64,000 bases of DNA, taken from contig NZ_VCMZ01000003.1 in assembly GCF_006352475.1 (NCBI RefSeq), forward strand, positions 1 through 64,000. The letters are read 5' to 3'. The notes beneath the pieces were generated by a model. It ran no database searches. It worked only from the letters and a program-made list of their open reading frames with translations, and was not told the origin of the DNA. Source of the stretch: Acinetobacter pullicarnis. Lineage in GTDB: Bacteria; Pseudomonadota; Gammaproteobacteria; Pseudomonadales; Moraxellaceae. A program made the translations under genes and the position numbers. Below, one piece after another: positions 35,632-43,616 of the stretch (the stretch's first letter is position 1; each line of letters begins with the position of its first letter).

Positions 35632-36567
35632 TTACACCTTTTCAGAATTTTCTTTTCTGTACGCGCTAGGAGTTTTGCCAATTTTTTTCTTAAACAACTT
35701 TTGAAAGTGTTCATGTGCCGGATACCCAATGGCTTCACTCACTTCGGGAACAGACTTACCGGATTCTTTAAGCAGCTGCTTTGCTTTTTCAAGCCGACAA
35801 TAGGTTAAATAATCAAGAGGTGTCATGCCTGACAGCTCCTTAAATTTGACGCTGTAGTTCGTACGCGACATCCCCGCAATCCCGGCGAGATCGTCAAGAC
35901 CCCATTTTTTATCGAGACTATGATGAATAGCTTCCAAGGTTTTGCTGAGTTGCGGATTTTCGATCAGTTTGAAGAATCCAGCATTTTTATTGGATTTGTA
36001 CATGTGGATTCTTAACGCTTGCACGAAGATAATTTCGGTCAGCTTTCTGACTAACGTGTTGCTTCCAGGAAGCCCTGATTTTGCTTCCTGCTCTATAATA
36101 CTTAAAAGCATGGCAAGCCAAGGCGAGTGGGAGTTATCAGCACTCTTGATATGCACGACATTTGGCAGCGAATTTAAGAATGGATGATCGGGTCCGCCAT
36201 TAAAACAAAAATGTCCGCAAACGACGTTGGCTTTGAGCTTGCTCTGATCACCGTATTCCAAAACTTGAGCTTCGGTGAGGTTGGCTTTAGCTCTAAATTC
36301 GGCCGCAGGCTCGGCCTTGATTTTTGGTGCACTGGCCATGGTGTGCTCCATCCCTTTGAAAAAGATCAAAATATCGCCCTGCTCCGCCAATGCTTTAAGT
36401 TTAAGTTTTGGCACCTCATACCAAAACTCGCCATGAGTCACGATGTGAAATCTCGCTAGATTCTCTTCCTGCGGGAGGCTGATGCCCCAGTCTCCCGCAA
36501 ATGAGGTTCTATACCAGTAGCTGCTAGTAAGCTCTACCTTATCTAAAATTTCACTGAGAACATCCAT
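35632..36567 (-). CDS. AraC-family regulator of the oxidative-stress module
   Basis: A 311-residue regulator. Residues 1-190 form a cupin-type sensing domain (LARFHIVTHGEFWYEV, QGDILIFFKGMEHTMAS), and residues 205-300 hold two AraC helix-turn-helix motifs (WGLDDLAGIAGMSRTNYSVKFKE and VSEAIGYPAHEHFQKLFKKKIGKTPSAYR-like). The cupin_6/AraC layout matches regulators such as RclR that sense reactive chlorine species, and the neighbours (msr genes, DUF417 protein) fit that. It diverges from msrA across a control region that now holds an IS3. Probably autoregulated and activates the msr operon. Confidence 0.82.
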   Translation of the reverse strand: MDVLSEILDKVELTSSYWYRTSFAGDWGISLPQEENLARFHIVTHGEFWYEVPKLKLKALAEQGDILIFFKGMEHTMASAPKIKAEPAAEFRAKANLTEAQVLEYGDQSKLKANVVCGHFCFNGGPDHPFLNSLPNVVHIKSADNSHSPWLAMLLSIIEQEAKSGLPGSNTLVRKLTEIIFVQALRIHMYKSNKNAGFFKLIENPQLSKTLEAIHHSLDKKWGLDDLAGIAGMSRTNYSVKFKELSGMTPLDYLTYCRLEKAKQLLKESGKSVPEVSEAIGYPAHEHFQKLFKKKIGKTPSAYRKENSEKV

Positions 36568-36656
36568 ATATAGCTCCTACGTAAACTGTCCAATAGGTCA
36601 TGTTATACGAACTATTGAACATATTATATCTATTTTACATGCTGTAAAGTCAGTCT
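36568..36656. promoter_or_regulatory. araC-msrA control region, left half
   Basis: It contains a minus-strand -10 box TATAAT (complement of 36623-36628) for araC, and the inverted repeat CAATAG...CTATTG with a 15-base spacer near 36599-36625, a possible AraC-family site. About 90 bases are nearly repeated at 45632-45725. The IS3 separates it from msrA; the right-hand part with the AAGGAGG ribosome site is 37943-37975. Confidence 0.5.
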
Positions 36657-36744
36657 AGAGATGGATCCGGAAATTTGAACAACTCCTATAAGTGATATTC
36701 TGCTCCTCAAATGATGTTATAAACATCAATATATGGAGTATTTT

Positions 36745-37050
36745 ATGGCACGTAGACCAAGAAGAAATCATTCAAACGACTTTAAAGCTAAGGTAGCACT
36801 TGCTGCGATCAAAGCAGAAAAAACACTTGCTGAATTGAGTTCTGAGTTTGATGTTCATCAAAACCAAATTATTGACTGGAAAAATCAATTGATCTCAGCT
36901 TCCTCGCAAGCTTTCGATCAATCAAAAGCTCCATCAGAACCCCCCATTGATCTTAAAAAGTTACATGCAAAAATCGGTGAGCAGGCATTAGAAATTGATT
37001 TTTTAGAAGGTGTGTTGAAGAAACTGGGCCGCTTCAACCACAAAAGTTAA
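36745..37050 (+). CDS. IS3-family OrfA
   Basis: A 101-residue DNA-binding protein: basic start MARRPRRNHSNDFKAKVAL, helix-turn-helix around residues 20-45 (ELSSEFDVHQNQIIDW) and a C-terminal leucine-zipper-like EIDFLEGVLKKLG. ATG 36745 is chosen because all copies share MARRP; an in-frame ATG 12 bases earlier exists. Confidence 0.88.
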   Translation: MARRPRRNHSNDFKAKVALAAIKAEKTLAELSSEFDVHQNQIIDWKNQLISASSQAFDQSKAPSEPPIDLKKLHAKIGEQALEIDFLEGVLKKLGRFNHKS

Positions 37051-37160
37051 TCGATCACTCACTTCAGATTTCAGTATCTAAACAGGCTAAGTTACTGAAA
37101 GTCTCTCGTGGTTGTTATTATTATCGCCCAAAACCTGTTAGCTCATCAGATCTGAAACTG

Positions 37161-37877
37161 ATGCGATGTATTGATGAATTACATATGCAATATCCTTTTG
37201 CAGGCAGTCGTATGATGCGTGATTTGTTGAATCGTCAAGGGCATCATATAGGACGACGTCATACACGTACTTTAATGAAGAAAATGGGTATTCAGGCGTT
37301 ATATTGCAAACCAAATTTAAGCCAGGCTAATCAAGCTCACCGTAAATATCCATATCTGCTCAAAGGGTTGGCTATTCTGCGCAGTAATCAAGTGTGGTGT
37401 ACGGATATAACGTATATCCCTATGGCAAAAGGCTTTGTTTATTTATGTGCTGTGATTGATTGGCATAGCCGCAAGGTACTTGCGCATAGGGTATCGATTA
37501 GTATGGATGTGGATTTTTGTATTTCGGCTTTAAATGAAGCAATTGAAAAATATGGATCACCTGAAATATTTAATACAGACCAAGGCAGTCAGTTCACCAG
37601 TGATGCATTTATTGATGTATTGAAATCAAATGGCATTCAAATCAGTATGGATGGTAAAGGTCGATGGATTGATAATGTGATGGTTGAAAGATTATGGCGG
37701 AGCGTTAAATATGAAGAGGTGTATCTCAAAGCTTATAGCAGTGTCACAGATGCGAAAAAGCAATTGAGTGCATATTTTGAGTTTTATAATCTGAAACGAC
37801 CTCATTCGAGTCTAGACAAATTGACACCAAATGAGTTTTACTATGATCAGCTACCCCAACAAAACAAGGTGGCTTAA
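37161..37877 (+). CDS. IS3-family OrfB transposase
   Basis: At least 238 residues. The rve core has CTDITYIPMAKGF (Asp), NTDQGSQFTSDAF (Asp) and VMVERLWRSVKYEEVYL (Glu). The same frame is open upstream to about 37045 through VSRGCYYYRPKP, so the functional product is probably an OrfAB fusion made by -1 frameshifting near the end of orfA; ATG 37161 is only the first Met. Confidence 0.88.
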   Translation: MRCIDELHMQYPFAGSRMMRDLLNRQGHHIGRRHTRTLMKKMGIQALYCKPNLSQANQAHRKYPYLLKGLAILRSNQVWCTDITYIPMAKGFVYLCAVIDWHSRKVLAHRVSISMDVDFCISALNEAIEKYGSPEIFNTDQGSQFTSDAFIDVLKSNGIQISMDGKGRWIDNVMVERLWRSVKYEEVYLKAYSSVTDAKKQLSAYFEFYNLKRPHSSLDKLTPNEFYYDQLPQQNKVA

Positions 37878-37975
37878 CTAGAGCGGAATATCACTTATAA
37901 ATACGCTTTTAGTTGTTCAAACAAGTGGGACCACCTCTGTCTAATCAGTAAGTGGATGAAAACTAAGGAGGCTTT

Positions 37976-38464
37976 ATGAAACTAGATTATGTGATCGTTG
38001 CCGGAGGGTGTTTTTGGGGTCTCGAAGACCTCCTTAGGAGTCTGGACGGTGTGACGTCAACGAAGGTGGGCTACTCTGGCGGAGATTTTGATGATCCTAC
38101 CTACGCCGATATTATAACAGGGAAAACGGGGCACGCCGAAGCGGTTCGCGTGGAATACGACCAAGACGAAATATCTCTCGAAGAGATTCTACATTACTTT
38201 TTCAAAATCCATGATCCGACTACGAAGAATCGCCAAGGAAATGATGTTGGCACTTCGTATCGCTCGGCAGCGTTCTATCGTGACGATGCACAGAAAGCGA
38301 TTATCGAAAACGTGATTGATGAGGTCAATGAGATCGGTCGCTTCGAGAATCCCGTGGTCACGACGGTAGCCTTGGAAAAAGAGTTTTATGACGCTGAGGA
38401 GTATCACCAAAACTATTTGAAGAAGAATCCCCACGGGTACACGTGCCATTTTGAGAGAGATTAA
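37976..38464 (+). CDS. msrA: Peptide-methionine (S)-S-oxide reductase MsrA
   Basis: A 162-residue MsrA with the catalytic GGCFWGLEDLL near residues 10-20, the GYSGG and GHAEAV boxes and an HDPTT segment. It reduces the S-epimer of methionine sulfoxide. The strong AAGGAGG 5 bases ahead fixes the start. It heads a run of same-strand genes (glutaredoxin, msrB and others) that together repair oxidised proteins. The IS3 lies 37 bases upstream and may have replaced its promoter. A dead duplicate of its start occurs at 45757-45855. Confidence 0.92.
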   Translation: MKLDYVIVAGGCFWGLEDLLRSLDGVTSTKVGYSGGDFDDPTYADIITGKTGHAEAVRVEYDQDEISLEEILHYFFKIHDPTTKNRQGNDVGTSYRSAAFYRDDAQKAIIENVIDEVNEIGRFENPVVTTVALEKEFYDAEEYHQNYLKKNPHGYTCHFERD

Positions 38465-38491
38465 ACCATGAATCAAACGAAAGAGGAAAAA

Positions 38492-38728
38492 ATGAAAGAA
38501 CTTAAGAACGTTGTCATCTACACAAAAGACCATTGTCCGTTTAGTAAACGCGTGAAGGAGTACTTAACTTCTGAAAAAGTTGATTTTAAACAAATTCGCG
38601 TGGATGACGATCCCAAGACTTATGATGAGTTGAAGAAAAAAACCAACCTTCAAACTGTTCCGCAAGTTTTTGTGGATGGAAAATTCATTGGTAGCGCGAC
38701 TGACTTCTTCGCGTGGATTGATAGCTAA
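38492..38728 (+). CDS. Glutaredoxin
   Basis: A 78-residue thioredoxin-fold protein with active site CPFS near residue 15 (a single N-terminal Cys plus Ser, monothiol type) and the TVPQVFVDGKFIG cis-Pro and glutathione-binding region. It probably supplies electrons to the Msr proteins or removes glutathione. ATG 38492 has AGAGGA at proper spacing; ATG 38468 is an in-frame alternative. Confidence 0.85.
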   Translation: MKELKNVVIYTKDHCPFSKRVKEYLTSEKVDFKQIRVDDDPKTYDELKKKTNLQTVPQVFVDGKFIGSATDFFAWIDS

Positions 38729-38759
38729 AGAACAAACCCAAAAATAAAGGAGCAAATTT

Positions 38760-39200
38760 ATGTTCAACTGGGAAAGCATTAACAACTATCTCGATAACGG
38801 CACTCCCGCTCCTCCTAGAAAAGTAGAAAAGAGCGAGGAAGAGTGGAAAAAAATTCTGACGCCCGCTCAATTTAATGTCATGCGGAAGAAAGGCACCGAG
38901 CGCCCTCACACTGGGGAACTCTGTTCATTTTATGAGGCAGGACGGTATGCCTGCGCGGGCTGCGACACTGAACTGTTTGATTCGAACGTTAAGTTTGATT
39001 CGGGAACAGGTTGGCCGAGTTTTTCTGAGCCCGTCGCCGACAACGTAATTCAATATGAACTGGACACGACTTACGGACGAAGAATCGAAGTGCTATGCAA
39101 TGTGTGCGAAGCCCACTTAGGGCACGTTTTTCCAGATGGTCCTGAGCCCTCTGGGGCTCGATTCTGCATCAACTCGGAGTCATTGAAGTTTGTAGAATAA
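38760..39200 (+). CDS. msrB: Peptide-methionine (R)-S-oxide reductase MsrB
   Basis: A 146-residue MsrB: zinc-binding CAGC and CNVC pairs, GTGWPSF, and the catalytic RFCINSESL near the C-terminus. It complements MsrA by acting on the R-epimer. AAAGGAG precedes the start. The chain begins FNWESINNYL, slightly longer than the minimal MsrB domain. Confidence 0.92.
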   Translation: MFNWESINNYLDNGTPAPPRKVEKSEEEWKKILTPAQFNVMRKKGTERPHTGELCSFYEAGRYACAGCDTELFDSNVKFDSGTGWPSFSEPVADNVIQYELDTTYGRRIEVLCNVCEAHLGHVFPDGPEPSGARFCINSESLKFVE

Positions 39201-39254
39201 TTTTTAAATCGAGGGGGTTTATGAAAGTGAACCTTTTGAAAAAAGGAGCCGTTC

Positions 39255-39500
39255 GTGTTGATTAAGCTGTTCGGTCATAAAGACTGCCATAAAACCAAGA
39301 TTTACCAGTCGTACTTGAAAGAAAAAGGAATCGAGTTTGATTTTTTAGATGTTCACGAAGACGACGCGGCAGCTGATGAACTGCGATCCCTTTATACTAC
39401 TGGAAAGTTAAATTTCCCGACAATACTGGTTGGGACAAAGAAGCTGAGAAACCCCAAGTTCAAGGATCTCGACAAGTGGTTGGAAGCTTCGATGAAATAA
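39255..39500 (+). CDS. Glutaredoxin-like protein
   Basis: An 81-residue thioredoxin-fold protein starting at GTG with AAAGGAG ahead. The active site is degenerate (GHKDCHKTK; one Cys) and the FPTILVGTKKLRNP cis-Pro region is present. It may be a monothiol electron carrier for the Msr enzymes. A short run 39201-39254 has no gene. Confidence 0.65.
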   Translation: MLIKLFGHKDCHKTKIYQSYLKEKGIEFDFLDVHEDDAAADELRSLYTTGKLNFPTILVGTKKLRNPKFKDLDKWLEASMK

Positions 39501-39550
39501 CGAGATCTTTTTTTTGAGGATTGTAATTAGCTTAGTAAGGAGTCAGATCA

Positions 39551-39859
39551 ATGATTATAGCAGTTGTCCGCAGTCGTGTTGCCAAGGAGCACGGTGGGGA
39601 GTTTGAAAGAAGATACGCCGAGATGTCCGCGCTTGTCGAAGCCATTCCTGGTTACGGAAGCCATGAGCGGTTTTCTTCTCCTAACGGTGAAGATGTTCTA
39701 ATTGTCGAGTTCCTTACCAGAGAAGCTTTCGATGCTTGGGATAAGCATCCCGAACACAAAAAAGCCAAGATGCTTGGCAAAGACTACATTTTTGAATCGT
39801 ACGACGTGAAGGTCGGAGAAGTTTTTGAACGGCACACAAAGCCGGAGGTGAAATTATGA
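39551..39859 (+). CDS. Antibiotic biosynthesis monooxygenase (ABM) family protein
   Basis: A 102-residue ferredoxin-like-fold protein: IIAVVRSRVAKEHGGEF start, a GYGSHERF centre and IVEFLTREAFDAWDKHPEH, the usual ABM pattern. It may act on quinones or other reactive small molecules. The stop overlaps the thiolase ATG by 4 bases, so the two are co-translated. Confidence 0.75.
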   Translation: MIIAVVRSRVAKEHGGEFERRYAEMSALVEAIPGYGSHERFSSPNGEDVLIVEFLTREAFDAWDKHPEHKKAKMLGKDYIFESYDVKVGEVFERHTKPEVKL

Positions 39860-41130
39860 AAACGAGAAACGTTTATATCGTAGGTGGAGCTCGGATTCCA
39901 TTTATGAAATCTATGACCGCATATCGAGACGTCTCAAGTGAAGAACTAATGACGGCGAGCCTAAAGAGTTTAGTTGATAGATATAACTTGGAAGGAAAAA
40001 CTGTGGGCGATGTAGCCTTAGGAGCTGTCATGCACAGCTCGGCTAACTGGAATTTGGCTCGTGAAGTCGTTCAATCCTCCGGTTTGCATCCAAACACTCC
40101 GGCATATAACGTGCAACGTGCTTGCGGAACGAGCTTGGAAAATACGATTCAGATTGCTCACAAAATTTCTAGCCACCAAATTGAAAGTGGCATTGCGGGC
40201 GGTGTTGATAGCAACAGCGATTTGCCCATTATGGTTAGTCGAACTTTCGCAAGAAAATTGATTGCGTTGAATTCTGCCAGAACGCTTGGTGAGAAAGTAA
40301 AAATCATTTTAGGAATTAAACCTAGCGATCTAAAGCCAGTGTTGCCCGCAGTGGTTGAGCCACGCACCGGAAAATCAATGGGTGAGCATTGCGAACTCAT
40401 GGTTAAAGAGTGGAATATTTCTCGCCAAGAGCAAGATGAGTTAGCGCTGGCAAGTCACAGAAATGCAGCTCAAGCATATAAAGATGGGTTTTATGATGAT
40501 CTCGTCTTTCCATTCCAAGGAAATAAGACCGATGGAATTTTGCGTGCTGATACAACTTTGGAAAAATTGTCGAAGTTAAAACCTGTTTTTGATAAATCAG
40601 AAAAAGGGACTTTGACGGCGGGAAATTCAAGCTCGCTCACAGATGGCTCATCCACCGTTCTTTTAGCATCAGAAGAAGAGGCAAAAAAGAATAATTGGCC
40701 CCTGTTGGCTAAGATTGTGGATTCTCATACTTCCGCCGTGGATTATGTCGCTGGCGAAGGTTTGCTTATGGCCCCAACTGTGGCGGTCAGTGAATTATTG
40801 AAGCGAAACGGCTTAAAGCTTCAGGATTTTGATTTTTACGAAATTCACGAGGCGTTCGCTGGACAAGTGCTCTGCACGATGAAGGCGTGGGAGTCTGCTG
40901 AATACTGCAAAACACGTTTGGGACGATCAGAGCCTCTCGGAAAAATTGACCGCTCGAAGCTAAATGTCCGTGGAAGTAGCATTGCCCTTGGGCATCCGTT
41001 TGCGGCTACTGGCGCTAAGATCGTCGGAGTTTTAGCAAAGATACTGCACTCAGCTGGTCCTGGAAAACGTGGCCTTATCGTCGTTTGCACGGCGGGAGGA
41101 ATGGGAGTGGCTACAATTCTTGAAAGTTAG
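39856..41130 (+). CDS. Thiolase / acetyl-CoA acyltransferase
   Basis: A 424-residue thiolase: nucleophile Cys in NVQRACGTSLE near residue 90, a TAGNSSSLTDGSS segment, an EIHEAFAGQ His region near 330, and the C-terminal Cys in VVCTAGGMGVA. All catalytic positions are kept. It acts on fatty-acyl/acetyl-CoA; its place in a Msr operon is unusual and no other fatty-acid gene is near. The base composition is like its neighbours in this module. Confidence 0.88.
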   Translation: MKTRNVYIVGGARIPFMKSMTAYRDVSSEELMTASLKSLVDRYNLEGKTVGDVALGAVMHSSANWNLAREVVQSSGLHPNTPAYNVQRACGTSLENTIQIAHKISSHQIESGIAGGVDSNSDLPIMVSRTFARKLIALNSARTLGEKVKIILGIKPSDLKPVLPAVVEPRTGKSMGEHCELMVKEWNISRQEQDELALASHRNAAQAYKDGFYDDLVFPFQGNKTDGILRADTTLEKLSKLKPVFDKSEKGTLTAGNSSSLTDGSSTVLLASEEEAKKNNWPLLAKIVDSHTSAVDYVAGEGLLMAPTVAVSELLKRNGLKLQDFDFYEIHEAFAGQVLCTMKAWESAEYCKTRLGRSEPLGKIDRSKLNVRGSSIALGHPFAATGAKIVGVLAKILHSAGPGKRGLIVVCTAGGMGVATILES

Positions 41131-41139
41131 GAGAAAAAT

Positions 41140-41802
41140 ATGTCGGATCTAAAAATGAATAAAGAAGACGGTGTTGAAAGCTATGAATTTGCAACCCCTG
41201 AAGCAATCGAAGAAGCATTGAAAATCGGGAAGCTTAGTCAAACGGTTTTCGGCATGGGTTGCTTTTGGGGACCGGATTCTAATTTTGGAGGGACGCAGGG
41301 AGTAGTGCAAACACGTGTTGGCTACGCTGGAGCATCAACTCTGGATCCGAGTTACCGCAACATCAACGGACACGCCGAAGTCGTCAGAGTGATCTACGAT
41401 AAAGACCAAATCAGCTACAGGGAACTTCTTGGAAGTTTTGAATCATGGTCTGTTCATGGTAGAAAGCAGGGCCAGTATCGCCAGATACTTTTTGTTTTTG
41501 ATCTGGAGCAAAAACAAGTAGCTGAAGAACTGATTCAAGCGATTGGAAAGGAGAAATCTCCCGAGGTGATTGAGGCCGGAGAACAAAATGGTTATTTTTG
41601 GCCCGCCGAAGATTACCATCAAAAGCATCGTCTTCGCAGAAACAAACAGCTTGTAAGTCTTGCAGAAGTAGATTTCGGTCCTCGCTGGGATGAACATCTG
41701 TATTTTACTAAATTAAATAGTACCGATAGAAAAGGCTTCAGTCTCTCAAGCTGGCTAAAAAAGTTGTCTCCGGAAATGCAGAAAGCTTACCGAATCGGTT
41801 AA
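41140..41802 (+). CDS. Second, longer MsrA-family protein
   Basis: A 220-residue MsrA with catalytic GMGCFWGPDSNF near residue 43, GYAGAS, GHAEVV, and a YHQKHRLRR region. It has a 40-residue N-terminal and a 35-residue C-terminal extension relative to the first copy. The two differ greatly in sequence, so this is not a recent duplication. It closes the operon. Confidence 0.88.
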   Translation: MSDLKMNKEDGVESYEFATPEAIEEALKIGKLSQTVFGMGCFWGPDSNFGGTQGVVQTRVGYAGASTLDPSYRNINGHAEVVRVIYDKDQISYRELLGSFESWSVHGRKQGQYRQILFVFDLEQKQVAEELIQAIGKEKSPEVIEAGEQNGYFWPAEDYHQKHRLRRNKQLVSLAEVDFGPRWDEHLYFTKLNSTDRKGFSLSSWLKKLSPEMQKAYRIG

Positions 41803-41968
41803 TCTGAAATTGCAGCTGGCTAAAGAACTCTATTTTCTATATGTAAAGAATGTGACGATCTCCTTCACATGGAGTCCAAGAGAGCATAAAAAATCTGTGT
41901 AAGTCGCATTACCCATGTATTTGAAAGGAATAAATAATGCCAATATCAGACCAGCTTATCGACCGAAG

Positions 41969-41995
41969 CAAGACCTCAGTTTTTATGAGGTCTTG
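41969..41995. terminator. Inverted-repeat terminator after the msr operon
   Basis: Perfect 10-base arms CAAGACCTCA and TGAGGTCTTG around GTTTTTA. It lies between the convergent MsrA and diguanylate cyclase genes and can serve both. Confidence 0.6.
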
Positions 41996-42021
41996 AGATC
42001 AGCGCAGCATGAACAGATCTC

Positions 42022-42999
42022 TTACAGTGTGGCGAACACACTGGTTTGATTGCGGCCTTGGGTTTTAGCTTTGTATAACATCTGATCGGCGACTTCGAGC
42101 AACTGCTTTTTGTCGTCAAATAAATCAGCGCTGGCCAAACCTATGCTGACCGTTAATTGTCGTAATAACCACTCATGGTTAGCCACTACCAGCCTTAACT
42201 TTTCCAGTGTTTTATTTGCGGACGCTGTGTCTGTGCCTGGCAGGATCAGCACAAACTCTTCACCACCATAACGGGCGAAAAAGTCATAGTTCCTGCTATG
42301 GCGCTGAAACAGAGCCGCGACTTGACTCAGTGCCTCATCTCCTGCGGCATGACCATAGCTGTCGTTAAAACTCTTAAAGTGATCAATATCAATCAATGCC
42401 AGTACAAAAGATTGTCCTGTTCTTTGCCAGCGAGCAAATTCAGCTTCAAACTTGAGGTCAAAAGCTCTTCTGTTGTTCACCCCTGTCAGCGCATCCGTCA
42501 TGCTGGTATTATGTAATTGTTCGCCGACTTTTTTCAGCTCCAGTATGGCGATCACTTGTCTGGACAGAGCCTGCAAAGAGCTTATCTGCCGCTGGTTCAG
42601 CTGCTTAGGAACATGATCATAGACACAAATAGTACCAATCACTGCACCTTCGGGATCAATCAGCGGCGAGCCAGCATAAAATCGGTAGCCAGGTCCTGAA
42701 ATCACCATAGCATTGGTACTGAATCTGTGATCTAAAGTAGCGTCAGGGACCACCATTACCGCATCAGGTGTTTCCATTGCATACACGCAAAAGGACTCTT
42801 TAATTAATACAGAGGTACGCGAAATACCAACTTTTGCAATTAGATTCAGCTTTGTGTCATCGGTTCGCGTCACCATAGCCACTGGTGCATCACAGATATA
42901 ACACGCCAGTTCAGTGATATCCCGCAGGTTCTGATCTGCTTCAGCAGGTGCTTTTAGTGTGGTTTCTGCACTAGCTGTTTGAGCTAAACTAAAGGTCAT
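42022..42999 (-). CDS. GAF-GGDEF diguanylate cyclase
   Basis: A 325-residue protein: N-terminal GAF sensor (residues about 25-155; FCVYAMETPDAVMVVPDA) and a GGDEF domain (160-320) with the intact active site ARYGGEEFVLILPG. No inhibitory RxxD was recognised before it. It makes c-di-GMP in response to a ligand of the GAF domain. It is on the strand opposite the msr genes and likely monocistronic. Confidence 0.88.
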   Translation of the reverse strand: MTFSLAQTASAETTLKAPAEADQNLRDITELACYICDAPVAMVTRTDDTKLNLIAKVGISRTSVLIKESFCVYAMETPDAVMVVPDATLDHRFSTNAMVISGPGYRFYAGSPLIDPEGAVIGTICVYDHVPKQLNQRQISSLQALSRQVIAILELKKVGEQLHNTSMTDALTGVNNRRAFDLKFEAEFARWQRTGQSFVLALIDIDHFKSFNDSYGHAAGDEALSQVAALFQRHSRNYDFFARYGGEEFVLILPGTDTASANKTLEKLRLVVANHEWLLRQLTVSIGLASADLFDDKKQLLEVADQMLYKAKTQGRNQTSVFATL

Positions 43000-43280
43000 G
43001 TACTTCTCCGTTTTTCTACTGCATTTTTCAAAGATCCTGCATAGAAAAATGAATTAAATCGTTGATTTAACTCTAGCATAGATCTGTCAGACTTGAAGTT
43101 ATCTCTGTAGCAATGGTATTGTTTTGTACAATATTCGCCTGCTTGATTTGAGTTTTAGCTGTATTTATAAACTTTTGGCTTTTCCGGTCGCAGGCTCTAT
43201 AATTTGCTCGTTTAAATCCAACTCTTCGTCTAACGTCATCTATTTAGTGTGCATGCGGCCTCCGGAGCATTTTCCGTGGC

Positions 43281-43530
43281 TTATTTTACCGAAGCATCGG
43301 GATTGCTAAATAGAGCTGAACGCTGTAATGCGCTTTCGAACTGAGCTTTCCGTAACTTCGGCATTAGTTCATGTACCTTGCTTACTGGATGTTGGTTGAC
43401 GCGCAGCAGCACGTCCGTCAGATAATCGTAAACGTTAATAGCAGTGTTGACCTTGCTTTGAATGACGCCAACATGCTTAGCACCAAGCTCCGTTCAGCAG
43501 AATCACAGCCAGTTTTTCAGTTATCCCAAG
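43281..43530 (-). pseudogene. IS66-like transposase C-terminal remnant
   Basis: The minus strand encodes GAKHVGVIQSKVNTAINVYD and YLTDVLLRVNQHPVSKVHEL, typical of the end of IS66-family TnpC, to a stop at 43281. Upstream, TGA codons interrupt the NWLFCW-like box. The remainder of the gap 43000-43616 shows nothing further. Confidence 0.5.
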
Positions 43531-43616
43531 TGTCACTCTCAGATTAAAGGCCGCCATACCGGATGTAGTGCCAACAAGAAAACTAAAACACAACTTCGCT
43601 GATCATCGCTGAGTGT

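Larger units (their letters stand above)
36657..37938 (+). mobile_element. Complete IS3-family element in the araC-msrA promoter
   Basis: It is 1282 bases long, with left end AGAGATGGATCC and right end the complement of AGAGGTGGTCCC, both followed inward by TTTGAACAAC. It is flanked by GTCT on both sides (36653-36656 and 37939-37942), a 4-base target duplication. orfA and orfB overlap in different frames as usual. Confidence 0.9.

Noticed and set aside
36590..36625. XerC/XerD (pdif) or lox-like site around TTATACGAAC
   Set aside because: One half resembles a XerC arm, but the opposite arm does not match XerD; it is better read as part of the AraC control region.
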